A stretch of DNA of 64,000 nt. Source: Isoptericola cucumis (GTDB lineage: Bacteria; Actinomycetota; Actinomycetes; Actinomycetales; Cellulomonadaceae). The notes under the pieces are model-generated. The model saw only the letters and a program-made list of their open reading frames with translations. It ran no database searches and was not told where the DNA came from. The position numbers and the translations under genes are program-made. The DNA lies in contig NZ_BMDG01000012.1 of the NCBI RefSeq assembly GCF_014635665.1, positions 107,003-171,002 on the forward strand. The letters are read 5' to 3'. Position 1 is the stretch's first letter. Each line of letters begins with the position of its first letter. This document shows, piece by piece, positions 8,590 through 16,269 of this stretch.

Positions 8590-8595
8590 AGCGTA
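8590..8595 (-). promoter_or_regulatory. Leaderless-type -10 element for the MFS gene
   Basis: On the minus strand TACGCT (TANNNT) ends 7 bp before the ATG at 8582, giving the MFS gene its own transcript start independent of the upstream tetR gene. Confidence 0.5.
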
Positions 8596-8665
8596 CACAC
8601 TGCGTCGTAACGATTCGACCGCATTCCGGCCGGGCGCGCCCGAGGGCGAGGCACCCTGCCGGGCG

Positions 8666-9262
8666 TCAGCCCGGGTCGGCCGTGACGCGCTCGACGGCGT
8701 CGACGACGAGCGCCGTGTCGTACCCCGCGCCGCCGCCCGGCGGGTCCTGCGGCGTGTCCAGGGCCCGGTGGATGGTGAGCCCCTCGATGAGCGCGTCCAC
8801 CAGGCGGGCCGTCGTCGGGTCGAAGTGCCGCTCCAGCGCGTGGCGGGAGCGCGCCATCCACGCGTTGGTGATGTCGCGGAACGCGGGCTCGCGCGCGGCC
8901 AGCGTGTACAGCTCGTGGGTGAGGACGAGGTCGCGCCGGCTCGTCACGACGTCCGACGTGATCATCGCGACGACCGCCCGCCGCGCCTCGCCGACGTCCG
9001 CCGCCTCGGACATCCGCCGCTCGAACCGGTCGCTCACCGTGCGCGCGTAGCGCGTGAACGCCTCCCGCAGCAGCTCGTCCATCCCGGTGAAGTGGTAGGT
9101 CATGGAACCCAGGGGCACGTCCGCCGCCTCGGCGACGCGGCGGTGCGAGGTGCCGCTCACCCCGTTCGCGACGACGACGTCGAGGCAGGCGTCGATGATC
9201 CGGTCGCGCCGGCCGGGGTCGGTGCGGCGCGTGCGGCGGCGCGGCGCGGGCCCGTCAGCCAT
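8666..9262 (-). CDS. TetR family transcriptional regulator
   Basis: A 198-residue protein with a TetR N-terminal helix-turn-helix at about residues 18-66 (RDRIIDACLDVVVANG, then HRRVAEAADVPLGSMTYHFTGMDELL), which is diagnostic, and a helical ligand domain after it. Its ATG overlaps the end of the acetyltransferase gene by 8 bp, so the two are co-transcribed, and an MFS gene follows 83 bp later. Likely a local autorepressor acting at the long palindrome upstream of the acetyltransferase gene; ligand unknown. Confidence 0.9.
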   Translation of the reverse strand: MADGPAPRRRTRRTDPGRRDRIIDACLDVVVANGVSGTSHRRVAEAADVPLGSMTYHFTGMDELLREAFTRYARTVSDRFERRMSEAADVGEARRAVVAMITSDVVTSRRDLVLTHELYTLAAREPAFRDITNAWMARSRHALERHFDPTTARLVDALIEGLTIHRALDTPQDPPGGGAGYDTALVVDAVERVTADPG

Positions 9263-9878
9263 CGGTCCCCCCGGCCTCCGCGCGCCCGGCGTCGTCGCCG
9301 ATCGACCTGACCACGCGGGCGGGGTTGCCGACCGCCACGACGTTCGCCGGGACGTCCCGCGTCACGACCGCGCCCGCCCCGATCACCGTGTTGTCCCCGA
9401 TGGTGACGCCCGGGCAGACGATCACCCCGCCGCCCAGCCAGACGTTGTCGCCCAGCGTGATGGGCAGCGCGGCCTCCAGCTTGTCCCGGCGCGGGCCGGG
9501 CTCGACGGGGTGCGTCGGCGTGAGGAGCTGGACGTTCGGGCCGATCTGGCAGTCCTCGCCGATCGTGATGGGCGCGACGTCCAGCGCGGTGAGGTGGTAG
9601 TTGACGAACGTGCGGGCGCCGACGTGGAGGTTCTCCCCGTAGTCCACGTACAGCGGCGCGCGGACGACGGCGCCCTCCCCCAGCGTGCCCAGCAGGTCGG
9701 CGAGCACCGCCCCGGCCTTCTCGGGGTCGAGCGGGGCGGTGCGGGCGTACTCGCCCTGCAGGCGCATCGCCCGCCGGGCCCGCCGCTCGATCTCGGGGTC
9801 GTCGGCGATGTACAGGTCGCCCGCGAGCATGCGCTCGTGGTTCGTGCGCAGGTCGCCGGCGAAGTGGTCGGTCGTCAT
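9255..9878 (-). CDS. Maltose/galactoside O-acetyltransferase-like protein (left-handed beta helix)
   Basis: A 207-residue hexapeptide-repeat acyltransferase. Residues 1-60 are the helical Mac domain (ERMLAGDLYIADDPEIERRARRAM), residues 80-200 the repeat coil (IGEDCQIGPNVQL, IGDNTVIGAGAVV, VVAVGNPARVVR). The catalytic His is His123 in LLTPTHPVEP. Family members acetylate sugars with acetyl-CoA. The gene is first in a tetR-containing operon and directly downstream of a rhamnoside-degradation locus. The start at 9878 is supported by TACCAT 7 bp upstream. Acetylation may detoxify non-metabolisable sugars, but this is inference. Confidence 0.9.
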   Translation of the reverse strand: MTTDHFAGDLRTNHERMLAGDLYIADDPEIERRARRAMRLQGEYARTAPLDPEKAGAVLADLLGTLGEGAVVRAPLYVDYGENLHVGARTFVNYHLTALDVAPITIGEDCQIGPNVQLLTPTHPVEPGPRRDKLEAALPITLGDNVWLGGGVIVCPGVTIGDNTVIGAGAVVTRDVPANVVAVGNPARVVRSIGDDAGRAEAGGTDG

Positions 9879-9885
9879 GCGGGCG

Positions 9886-9891
9886 ATGGTA
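9886..9891 (-). promoter_or_regulatory. Leaderless-type -10 element for acetyltransferase-tetR operon
   Basis: TACCAT on the minus strand, ending 7 bp before the ATG at 9878. The adjoining 15-bp-arm palindrome occupies the -35 to -10 spacer region, so a bound repressor would exclude polymerase. Confidence 0.55.
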
Positions 9892-9923
9892 GCCCGGCTG
9901 CGTACGACCGTACGCAGCCGGGC
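9892..9923. promoter_or_regulatory. Perfect 15-bp-arm inverted repeat: operator and/or terminator
   Basis: Arms 9892-9906 and 9909-9923 are perfectly complementary around a 2-bp centre; the core is CTGCGTACG-AC-CGTACGCAG. It sits upstream of the -10 of the acetyltransferase-tetR operon, an ideal TetR operator position. It also starts 7 bp after the stop codon of the isomerase-like gene, where as RNA it would form a 14-bp stem with a 4-base loop and could end the rhamnoside transcript. There is no U tract. The two roles are not exclusive. Confidence 0.65.
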
Positions 9924-9929
9924 GCGGCG

Positions 9930-11375
9930 TCACACCGTGCGGAACGGCACCCCCAGCAGGTCGGCGGCCGCGCGCAGGTCGCCCGCGCGATGGCCGAGCG
10001 CGAGGGACCAGTGGTGACCGACCCCGGTCGCCGACCACGCGTCGACCCACTCGCCCGGGTCGCGGCCGAAGTCGACCCGGCTCGTCGTGTTCCCGATCTC
10101 GAGCAGCGGCCCCGGCACGACGGCGCCCTCGGAGACGACGAACGACAGGCCGCCGTCGGCGTCCTGCCCCACGCCGAGCAGCGTGACGGGCCCGGGCCGC
10201 ACGTCGAGCTCCACCGACACGCCCCAGCCGCGCTTGCCGTGGTAGACGCCGAGGCCGCGCAGCAGCGGCCGGCCGGCGGAGTTCCCGAGGTGCGCCGGCC
10301 CGTCGTGACCCATCTCGACCACGTCGTCGTCGAAGTTCAGCGCCTGGATCTCGCAGAAGGAGCCGCCCGCCCCGGCGACGTCGGTGACGAGCTGTGCCAC
10401 CGTGGTGCGCAGCTCGTACTCCCCGGTGGTCGGGACGCCCCGGCCGGTGAGGAGCGTGGCGCCGAGGATCATCCCCGCCGCCAGCCGCTCGTGCAGCTCG
10501 CCGTCGAGGCCGCGGTGGTAGTAGGCGAGCGTGTCGAGCCCGAAGTCGTCCACGAGCCGGTCGAGGCCGACCGAGACCCGGGCGCCCCACGCGAAGTCGT
10601 CCTCCGCCACCGAGCCGTCCACGTGGAAGATCTCGCGGGCGAGGGCCGTCCGCTCCCGCACCTCCTCGTCCGTCACCTGCTCGACGCGGGACCGCAGGTC
10701 GTCGAGCTCCAGCACCTCCACGTGCGACCCGAAGGTGGCCGGGAGCAGCGTGAGGTCGGTCGAGACGTCGAGCATGCCCGGGTACAGGTGGCCCATGAGC
10801 CCGTGCCGGGCGTGCCGCAGCGCGCCGCGCACCCGCGCCCCGGCGACCCACCGCTCGATGCGGCGCCACGCGGCGTCCTGCTCCAGCCAGCCCGAGACGG
10901 AGCGGAACGGGATCCCGGCGCGCCGGAAGACGTTCCCCAGCTCCGGCACCGGGCACTGCCCGCAGTAGGCGAGCCAGTCGCCCGTGTCGGTCTCGGCGTG
11001 GTTCATCCGCGCGGTGGGCTGCAGGTCGACCACCAGCACCGGCGCCCCGGACCGCTGCGCGATCGGCAGCACCATCGAGGACGTCAGGTAGGTCGCCAGG
11101 AACAGCACGATGACGTCGCAGTCGGCCTGCCGCAGCCGCTCGGCCGCCGCCGCGCCCTCCTGGGCGTCGGAGACGAACCCGACGTCCGTCACCTCGGCGT
11201 CCATCCCACGGAAGCGCTCGGAGACGTACCGCGCCGACTCCTGCAGCCGCGGCAGCAGACCCGGGAACTGCGGCCAGTAGGTCCCGAGGCCGCCGGCCAC
11301 CAGGCCGATCTTCACCCGGCGGCGGACGGTGCGGGGCAGGAGGTCCTGCGGCGCAGGGTGCAGGTCGGTCATCAT
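9930..11375 (-). CDS. L-fucose/L-arabinose isomerase family protein
   Basis: A 481-residue soluble protein with the N-terminal Rossmann-like layout of the fucose/arabinose isomerase superfamily: KIGLVAGGLGTYWPQFPGLLPRL, then VTDVGFVSDAQEGAAAAERLRQADCDVIVLFLATYLTSSMVLPIAQ. Later parts contain DFAWGARVSVGLDRLVDDFGLDTLAYYHRG and a beta-rich C-terminal region. Family members isomerise aldoses to ketoses or act on related sugars; which sugar is not readable. Start: two tandem ATGs; the first (11375) overlaps the upstream stop as ATGA and has an AGGGG. Last gene of the rhamnoside locus, suggesting action on released rhamnose or a related deoxysugar. Confidence 0.78.
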   Translation of the reverse strand: MMTDLHPAPQDLLPRTVRRRVKIGLVAGGLGTYWPQFPGLLPRLQESARYVSERFRGMDAEVTDVGFVSDAQEGAAAAERLRQADCDVIVLFLATYLTSSMVLPIAQRSGAPVLVVDLQPTARMNHAETDTGDWLAYCGQCPVPELGNVFRRAGIPFRSVSGWLEQDAAWRRIERWVAGARVRGALRHARHGLMGHLYPGMLDVSTDLTLLPATFGSHVEVLELDDLRSRVEQVTDEEVRERTALAREIFHVDGSVAEDDFAWGARVSVGLDRLVDDFGLDTLAYYHRGLDGELHERLAAGMILGATLLTGRGVPTTGEYELRTTVAQLVTDVAGAGGSFCEIQALNFDDDVVEMGHDGPAHLGNSAGRPLLRGLGVYHGKRGWGVSVELDVRPGPVTLLGVGQDADGGLSFVVSEGAVVPGPLLEIGNTTSRVDFGRDPGEWVDAWSATGVGHHWSLALGHRAGDLRAAADLLGVPFRTV

Positions 11376-14300
11376 CGGTCCCCTTCTGCTCGAGAAATGT
11401 CGGTGCTGGTGTCGGAGCCGGCGCGGTGCCGGCGCAGCCGGACCGGTCCGAGCACGCCCGTCAGGAGCTGGGACGGGCGCAGGAACGCCGTCGGGCTGAC
11501 GGAGTCGAGCCGGGGCGCGAGGGTGCCGTAGACGGTCACGGCCACCTCGTGCTCCCCCGGCGCGAGCGGCCCGAGGTCGACGGCGAACGGGCTGCAGAAG
11601 ACGGTGTCCCGGACCTCGCCGTCCACCGCCACCACGACCGCCCCGCGCACCCGGCCGAGGTCCAGCGTCAGCCGCTCCCCGTCCCGGGCGGCGAGCCGCC
11701 GGGTCGAGCGCACCGCACCGCTCCACGCGCCGAGCCCCAGCTCCCGCCAGTCGCCGAACGGCCCGCCGAAGGCCTCCGTCCGCACCACGACCGGGCCGGA
11801 CCAGGCCGCACCCCCGACCGAGAACGCCCGCGGCCCGACCTGCACGACCAGCTCCGTGGGCCGCTCCAGGGGCCGCTCCAGCACCAGCGTCCCGGCCTCC
11901 GGGGTCACGACCTGCCCGCCGAGCCGCACCGACGACGCCGGCACCGGCAGGTCCACCTCGCGGGTGCCCGCCGGCAGCAGGACCTCGAACTCCTGGCCGC
12001 GGGGTGCCGCGGACCGGGCCGCCTCGAACGCGACCGCCGGGGCCCCGAGCTCGGGCTCCCCCGCCAGCCACGACGTGCCCGGCAGCGGGTGCGGGCGACG
12101 GGCGACGTGGGTGTGGGTCAGCCCCGCGCCCAGCCCGCGCACCACGCGCACCCGCTCGCCGGTGGTGCCGGTCGTCCAGGCGGGGCCGCTCACCACGGCC
12201 TGCCGGCCCGCCGGCCCGTCGACGACGGCGTCCACCGAGACGGCGTGCCCGGGGTCGGCGGTCTCGGCCACGACCCGCAGCTCGTGCTCGCCGGCGGGGA
12301 CGCCGTCGAGCCGGTGCGTGAAGAACATCGGCCGGTCGCCGGCGTCCGACTCGTAGTACTGCACCTTCTCCTGGCGCCCCACCGGGCGGCCGTCCAGCTC
12401 GACCCGCGCCGCGCTGGTCGAGCCGACGACGACCACGAGGCGCTCGGCGTCGGCGGCGGTGGTGAAGCGGGTGCGCAGGTCGCCCTCGCCGCCCGTCACG
12501 GCGGCGGGCGCGACGAACTCGGGCCGCGCGACGTGCTCCCCCGCGCGCTCGAGCATGAACCACGAGCCCATCGTGCGCGGCCGGTCGCCGTGCACCGACG
12601 CGGGGAGCTCGCTCGCGCCGACGGTGTACTCCAGCACGGCGGTGCGGCCCGCGAGCCGCACGGGGACGGTCGTCGCGAACAGCCCGTCGGACCCGCCGTC
12701 GTCGTGCACCTCGACCCCGTCGACCCGGACCCGCTTCGCGCCCGGCGCCGCCACGGTGAGGTCGTACGCGCCGGCCTCCGGCACCCGCAGCACGGTGCGC
12801 ACCGTGACGTGCTCGCCGTCGCCGGGGGCCGGGAGCACCAGGAACTCCTCCGGGACGAACCCCTTCGGCTCGTACCGGTGGCCGTCGTCGGTGTCGAGGC
12901 CGCGCGACCGCGAGAACCGGTGGACCTGCCAGTCCGGGCCGGCGAGGTCGGCGCCGCCGTGCACCCGCTCGGCCTCCTTCGGACCGAGCGGCGACGGCGG
13001 CGCGGTCGCGGGGCCGTGCACCAGCACCTGCTGGCCGAAGGTCGCACGCACGTCCACCGGCTCGGCGTCCCCGTCGCGCCAGCGCATCCGCCAGACCTCC
13101 AGCGGCACGTCGGCGCCCGCGGGCAGCGCGATGTCCCCCCACGTGTTGTCGAGGGTGGGCACCAGCTCGTGGGTCCAGCCGTCGTCGAGGACCTCCTCGG
13201 TCGCGTCGTCCGGCGCCGCGGGTGCCGCGCCGGATCGAGCGACGGGAGCGGCGACGGCCGCGCGCGCGGGCTCGCCCTCGCCCCAGACGACGAACACCGC
13301 CGGCGCGCCGGCGAGGTCGACGTCGATCGTGCTCCCCGCCGGCCCCGTCGTGACGGTCGCCTCGGCGCGGTGGCCCGTCGCCGGGTTCCACACCTCGGCC
13401 CACGCCACGGGCCCGTCCACCTCGACCCGGGTGGCGGCGGCGTAGCGGGCGGGGTCGAAGTCGATGTCGTCCCAGTGCAGCGAGCCCGGGTCGCGACGCA
13501 GCGGGAAGGCGGTGGCGTTCGGGGCCGCCGCCGGCAGGAACGCCACAGTGACGTCCCCGGACCGGCGGGCGCGCAGTCCCTGCGGCGCCCACGCCGGGGT
13601 CCCGCCGTCGGCGACCACGGACACGGCCTCCTCGGGCGAGCCCACGCGCACGAGCCGCGGGTGCGCGGTGAGCGCGGCCAGCGCCGCCCGCGACGACTCC
13701 GGCACGGCGCGCCCCGTCACGCGCCCCGTCACGTGCTCCGGGTCCGCGCCCACGACCACGACGCGCCCGCCGGCGTCGAGCAGGCGCACGAGCTGCTCGG
13801 CGGTGCCGGGCTGCAGGTGCGTGACGGCGGGGAGCACGACGGTGCGCAGCCGCAGCGCCTCGACGCGCAGGGCCCCGTCGTCGGCGACGCCCCGGCGGAC
13901 CGAGTCCTCGTCGACCACGTCGAAGTCGACGCCGGCGACGTCGAACGCCCCCGGCGCGTGGCGGAACCAGTTGTTCGTCCCGGCGAGCGCCAGGTAGGTG
14001 GCCTGCGCCCGGTCGGCGCGCTCGTGCGACGCGCCCACCTGCCCGTCGCCGAAGTAGTCGATCGGCCCGTCCGGCGTCAGCTCGGCGTGCCCGGTCGCGG
14101 CCGGGTAGAGCAGGCCGACGTCGACGACGTGGTCGCCCCAGGTCAGCAGCGCCGAGGTGCGCGCCACCGCGCGGGCGAAGCTCGGGTAGGCGGCGTAGTA
14201 CGGCTGCCGGAAGTCGGTCCCCGGCGGGGCCCACTCGAACCAGCCGGCCCGGGTGTCGTAGTAGACGGCGTGCGGGTTGTACAGGTCCGCGCCGCTGCGG

Positions 14301-15424
14301 AAGAACGGCAGCAGCCAGTCCCAGGTGTCCTCCAGGGTGCCGCCCCACCCGCTGGAGTGGAACGACTCGATCCACACCCGCGGGTGGCCGTACAGGTCGG
14401 CCATCGACGAGTGCACGCGCGCGTCGCCCTCGTGGTCGCTGCCGACGGCGTTGATCCACCGGTGGGTGGCGAAGTAGTCGCCGTAGAGCTGCGAGCTCTG
14501 CGTCGGCCAGCCCGCCCGCGCCGGGTTCGTCTGGTCGGCGCCGACGAGCATGCCGCGCCGCTCGTGCCACTCGCCGAGCGGGCGGAAGAACGCCTCCTCG
14601 GCGAGCTGGGTGCGCACGAGGTGGTAGTCCGCGCGCACCTCGTCGTCGGCCGCGCCCCCGCGTTCCCACAGCGACGGGAGGTGGTCCAGCAGGTCGTAGC
14701 CGCGGCGGCGCGCGAACTCGTCGGCGAACCGGGCGGACCAGGTCGGCATGGCCGGGAGCTCGTCCTGGAAGCTGCCGGCGATGACGGAGCCCAGGTGCTC
14801 GGGGAGGCGGCGGTCGAACTCGCCGTGGACGGCGTCGATCAGCCGGGCGCAGGCCTCCGGGGACAGATAGTCGAAGGCGGTCTCCTGCCAGCACACCACC
14901 CGCACCTCCGTCCCCGCACGCGCGTCGACGCGCCCGTCGCGCACCGGGAGGCGGCGCCACCCGTGGGCGCCGTCCCGCCCGGCGTAGACGCCGAGGAGGT
15001 GGTCGCGGTCGCCCACGGGCACGCGGCCGTCGTCGTCGACGGCCGCGGACCGGTGCCGCAGCACCCGGCCGGCCGCCTCGGGGTGGGCGGCCACGATCGC
15101 GCCCTGCACGTTCGCGCCGGAGAACCCGATCTGGTCGTAGAGCCAGAGGTGCACCCCGAGCTCCGCCGCGACGTCGCACGCGTACCCGACCAGGTCCCAC
15201 CAGGGCTCGCTGAACCACGGCGGGTCGTCCGGCGGGGCGCCGTACGTCGGCCCCTTGGGCGCCAGGTTCATGAGCACGAGGTCGTGGATCCCCCCGGCGA
15301 CGAACCTCTCCAGCTGCCACCGCACGCGCTCGCGCGTGACGGGCGCCCCGCTCCACCACCACAGCGGCACGGGGCCGTGGTGGCGTGGCGGGTTCTCGAA
15401 CAGGTCGACGAGCTGCGGGTCCAT
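11372..15424 (-). CDS. Large glycoside hydrolase, GH106 (alpha-L-rhamnosidase)-like
   Basis: A 1350-residue protein. The N terminus (FENPPRHHGPVPLWWWSGAPVT, then LERFVAGGIHDLVLMNLAPKG and LGVHLWLYDQIGFSG) matches the TIM-barrel start typical of GH106 and related families, in which the enzyme opens with Asn-Pro and a Trp-rich strand. Candidate acidic catalytic residues lie in SFQDELPAM and WIESFHSSGWGG. The C-terminal 600 residues are beta-rich, with probable galactose-binding-like domains. No signal peptide is visible, so it probably acts inside the cell on imported oligosaccharides. ATGA overlaps at both ends couple it to the importer ATPase and the isomerase-like gene. Family assignment is moderately secure; substrate is inferred. 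Confidence 0.68.
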   Translation of the reverse strand: MDPQLVDLFENPPRHHGPVPLWWWSGAPVTRERVRWQLERFVAGGIHDLVLMNLAPKGPTYGAPPDDPPWFSEPWWDLVGYACDVAAELGVHLWLYDQIGFSGANVQGAIVAAHPEAAGRVLRHRSAAVDDDGRVPVGDRDHLLGVYAGRDGAHGWRRLPVRDGRVDARAGTEVRVVCWQETAFDYLSPEACARLIDAVHGEFDRRLPEHLGSVIAGSFQDELPAMPTWSARFADEFARRRGYDLLDHLPSLWERGGAADDEVRADYHLVRTQLAEEAFFRPLGEWHERRGMLVGADQTNPARAGWPTQSSQLYGDYFATHRWINAVGSDHEGDARVHSSMADLYGHPRVWIESFHSSGWGGTLEDTWDWLLPFFRSGADLYNPHAVYYDTRAGWFEWAPPGTDFRQPYYAAYPSFARAVARTSALLTWGDHVVDVGLLYPAATGHAELTPDGPIDYFGDGQVGASHERADRAQATYLALAGTNNWFRHAPGAFDVAGVDFDVVDEDSVRRGVADDGALRVEALRLRTVVLPAVTHLQPGTAEQLVRLLDAGGRVVVVGADPEHVTGRVTGRAVPESSRAALAALTAHPRLVRVGSPEEAVSVVADGGTPAWAPQGLRARRSGDVTVAFLPAAAPNATAFPLRRDPGSLHWDDIDFDPARYAAATRVEVDGPVAWAEVWNPATGHRAEATVTTGPAGSTIDVDLAGAPAVFVVWGEGEPARAAVAAPVARSGAAPAAPDDATEEVLDDGWTHELVPTLDNTWGDIALPAGADVPLEVWRMRWRDGDAEPVDVRATFGQQVLVHGPATAPPSPLGPKEAERVHGGADLAGPDWQVHRFSRSRGLDTDDGHRYEPKGFVPEEFLVLPAPGDGEHVTVRTVLRVPEAGAYDLTVAAPGAKRVRVDGVEVHDDGGSDGLFATTVPVRLAGRTAVLEYTVGASELPASVHGDRPRTMGSWFMLERAGEHVARPEFVAPAAVTGGEGDLRTRFTTAADAERLVVVVGSTSAARVELDGRPVGRQEKVQYYESDAGDRPMFFTHRLDGVPAGEHELRVVAETADPGHAVSVDAVVDGPAGRQAVVSGPAWTTGTTGERVRVVRGLGAGLTHTHVARRPHPLPGTSWLAGEPELGAPAVAFEAARSAAPRGQEFEVLLPAGTREVDLPVPASSVRLGGQVVTPEAGTLVLERPLERPTELVVQVGPRAFSVGGAAWSGPVVVRTEAFGGPFGDWRELGLGAWSGAVRSTRRLAARDGERLTLDLGRVRGAVVVAVDGEVRDTVFCSPFAVDLGPLAPGEHEVAVTVYGTLAPRLDSVSPTAFLRPSQLLTGVLGPVRLRRHRAGSDTSTDISRAEGDR

Positions 15425-16269
15425 CAGGCCACCCCCGCCGCGGCCTGCTCGCGCAGCAGCGCCTGGCGCTCCTGGCGGCGCTGCGCCTGCAGCACGGGGT
15501 CGGCGACGGGCGTCGCCATCTGCAGCCGCTTGCTGTACGGGTGCCGCGGGTCGCCGGCGACCTGGTCGGCCGTCCCCTCCTCCACCACCCGGCCGCCCAG
15601 CAGCACCGCGGTCCGGTCGCTCATCGCCCGCACGACGCCCAGGTCGTGACTGATGAACAGGTAGGACACGGCCGTGCGCTGCTGGATCTCGCGCAGCAGC
15701 TCCAGCACCCGCGTCTGCGTGCTCATGTCGAGCGCGCTCGTCGGCTCGTCGCAGACGATGAGCCGCGGGTGCAGGGCCAGGGCGCGGGCGATGGCGATCC
15801 GCTGGCGCTGGCCGCCGGAGAACTCGCGAGCCTGACGACGGCCCGCGTCGGACGGCAGCCGCACGGCGTCGAGCAGCTCGTGCACCCGCCGGCGCTTCTC
15901 CGCCTGCGTGCCCTCGCGGATCGGCTCCACGAGGATCTCCGCGATCGACATCGACGGGTTCAGGGAGGAGTACGGGTCCTGGAAGATCGCCTGGACCCCC
16001 TGCGCCCGGTCGCGCCGCTCACGGCGGCCGAGCCGGCTGATGTCGGTGCCGTCGAGGACGACCCGCCCGGACGTCACGGGCGCGAGCCCGAGGATCGCCC
16101 GGCCGATCGTCGTCTTGCCGGACCCGGACTCCCCGACGAGGCCGAGCGTCTCGCCCGCCCCGATCGTCAGGCTCACGTCGTCGATGACCCGCTTCGGGCC
16201 CCGCAGGCGCCCGGACCGGTACTCGACGACCAGGTGCTCCACGGACAGCAGTGCGCTCGCGTGGTTCAT
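15424..16269 (-). CDS. Oligopeptide-type ABC importer, second ATPase (OppF/DppF-like)
   Basis: A 281-residue ATPase with Walker A GESGSGKT (46-53), the Q loop FQDPYSSLNP typical of the Opp/Dpp family, the signature SGGQRQR (151-157), Walker B LIVCDEPTSALD and switch His in FISHDLGVV. The C-terminal HPYSKRL segment also fits Opp ATPases. It energises the permeases encoded just upstream, with ATGA overlaps to both neighbours. It lies in a rhamnosidase locus, so the likely cargo is an oligosaccharide or glycoside rather than a peptide (inference). Confidence 0.92.
   Translation of the reverse strand: MNHASALLSVEHLVVEYRSGRLRGPKRVIDDVSLTIGAGETLGLVGESGSGKTTIGRAILGLAPVTSGRVVLDGTDISRLGRRERRDRAQGVQAIFQDPYSSLNPSMSIAEILVEPIREGTQAEKRRRVHELLDAVRLPSDAGRRQAREFSGGQRQRIAIARALALHPRLIVCDEPTSALDMSTQTRVLELLREIQQRTAVSYLFISHDLGVVRAMSDRTAVLLGGRVVEEGTADQVAGDPRHPYSKRLQMATPVADPVLQAQRRQERQALLREQAAAGVA

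Noticed and set aside
11426..15649. A 1407-codon open frame on the plus strand opposite the GH106-like gene
   Set aside because: Composition is Arg/Gly/Pro/His-rich with no domain, and it runs antisense to a well supported hydrolase and ABC gene. High GC leaves few stop codons in alternative frames. Other long antisense frames (for example 1482-2490, 16251-18503, 47692-50628) were rejected for the same reason.
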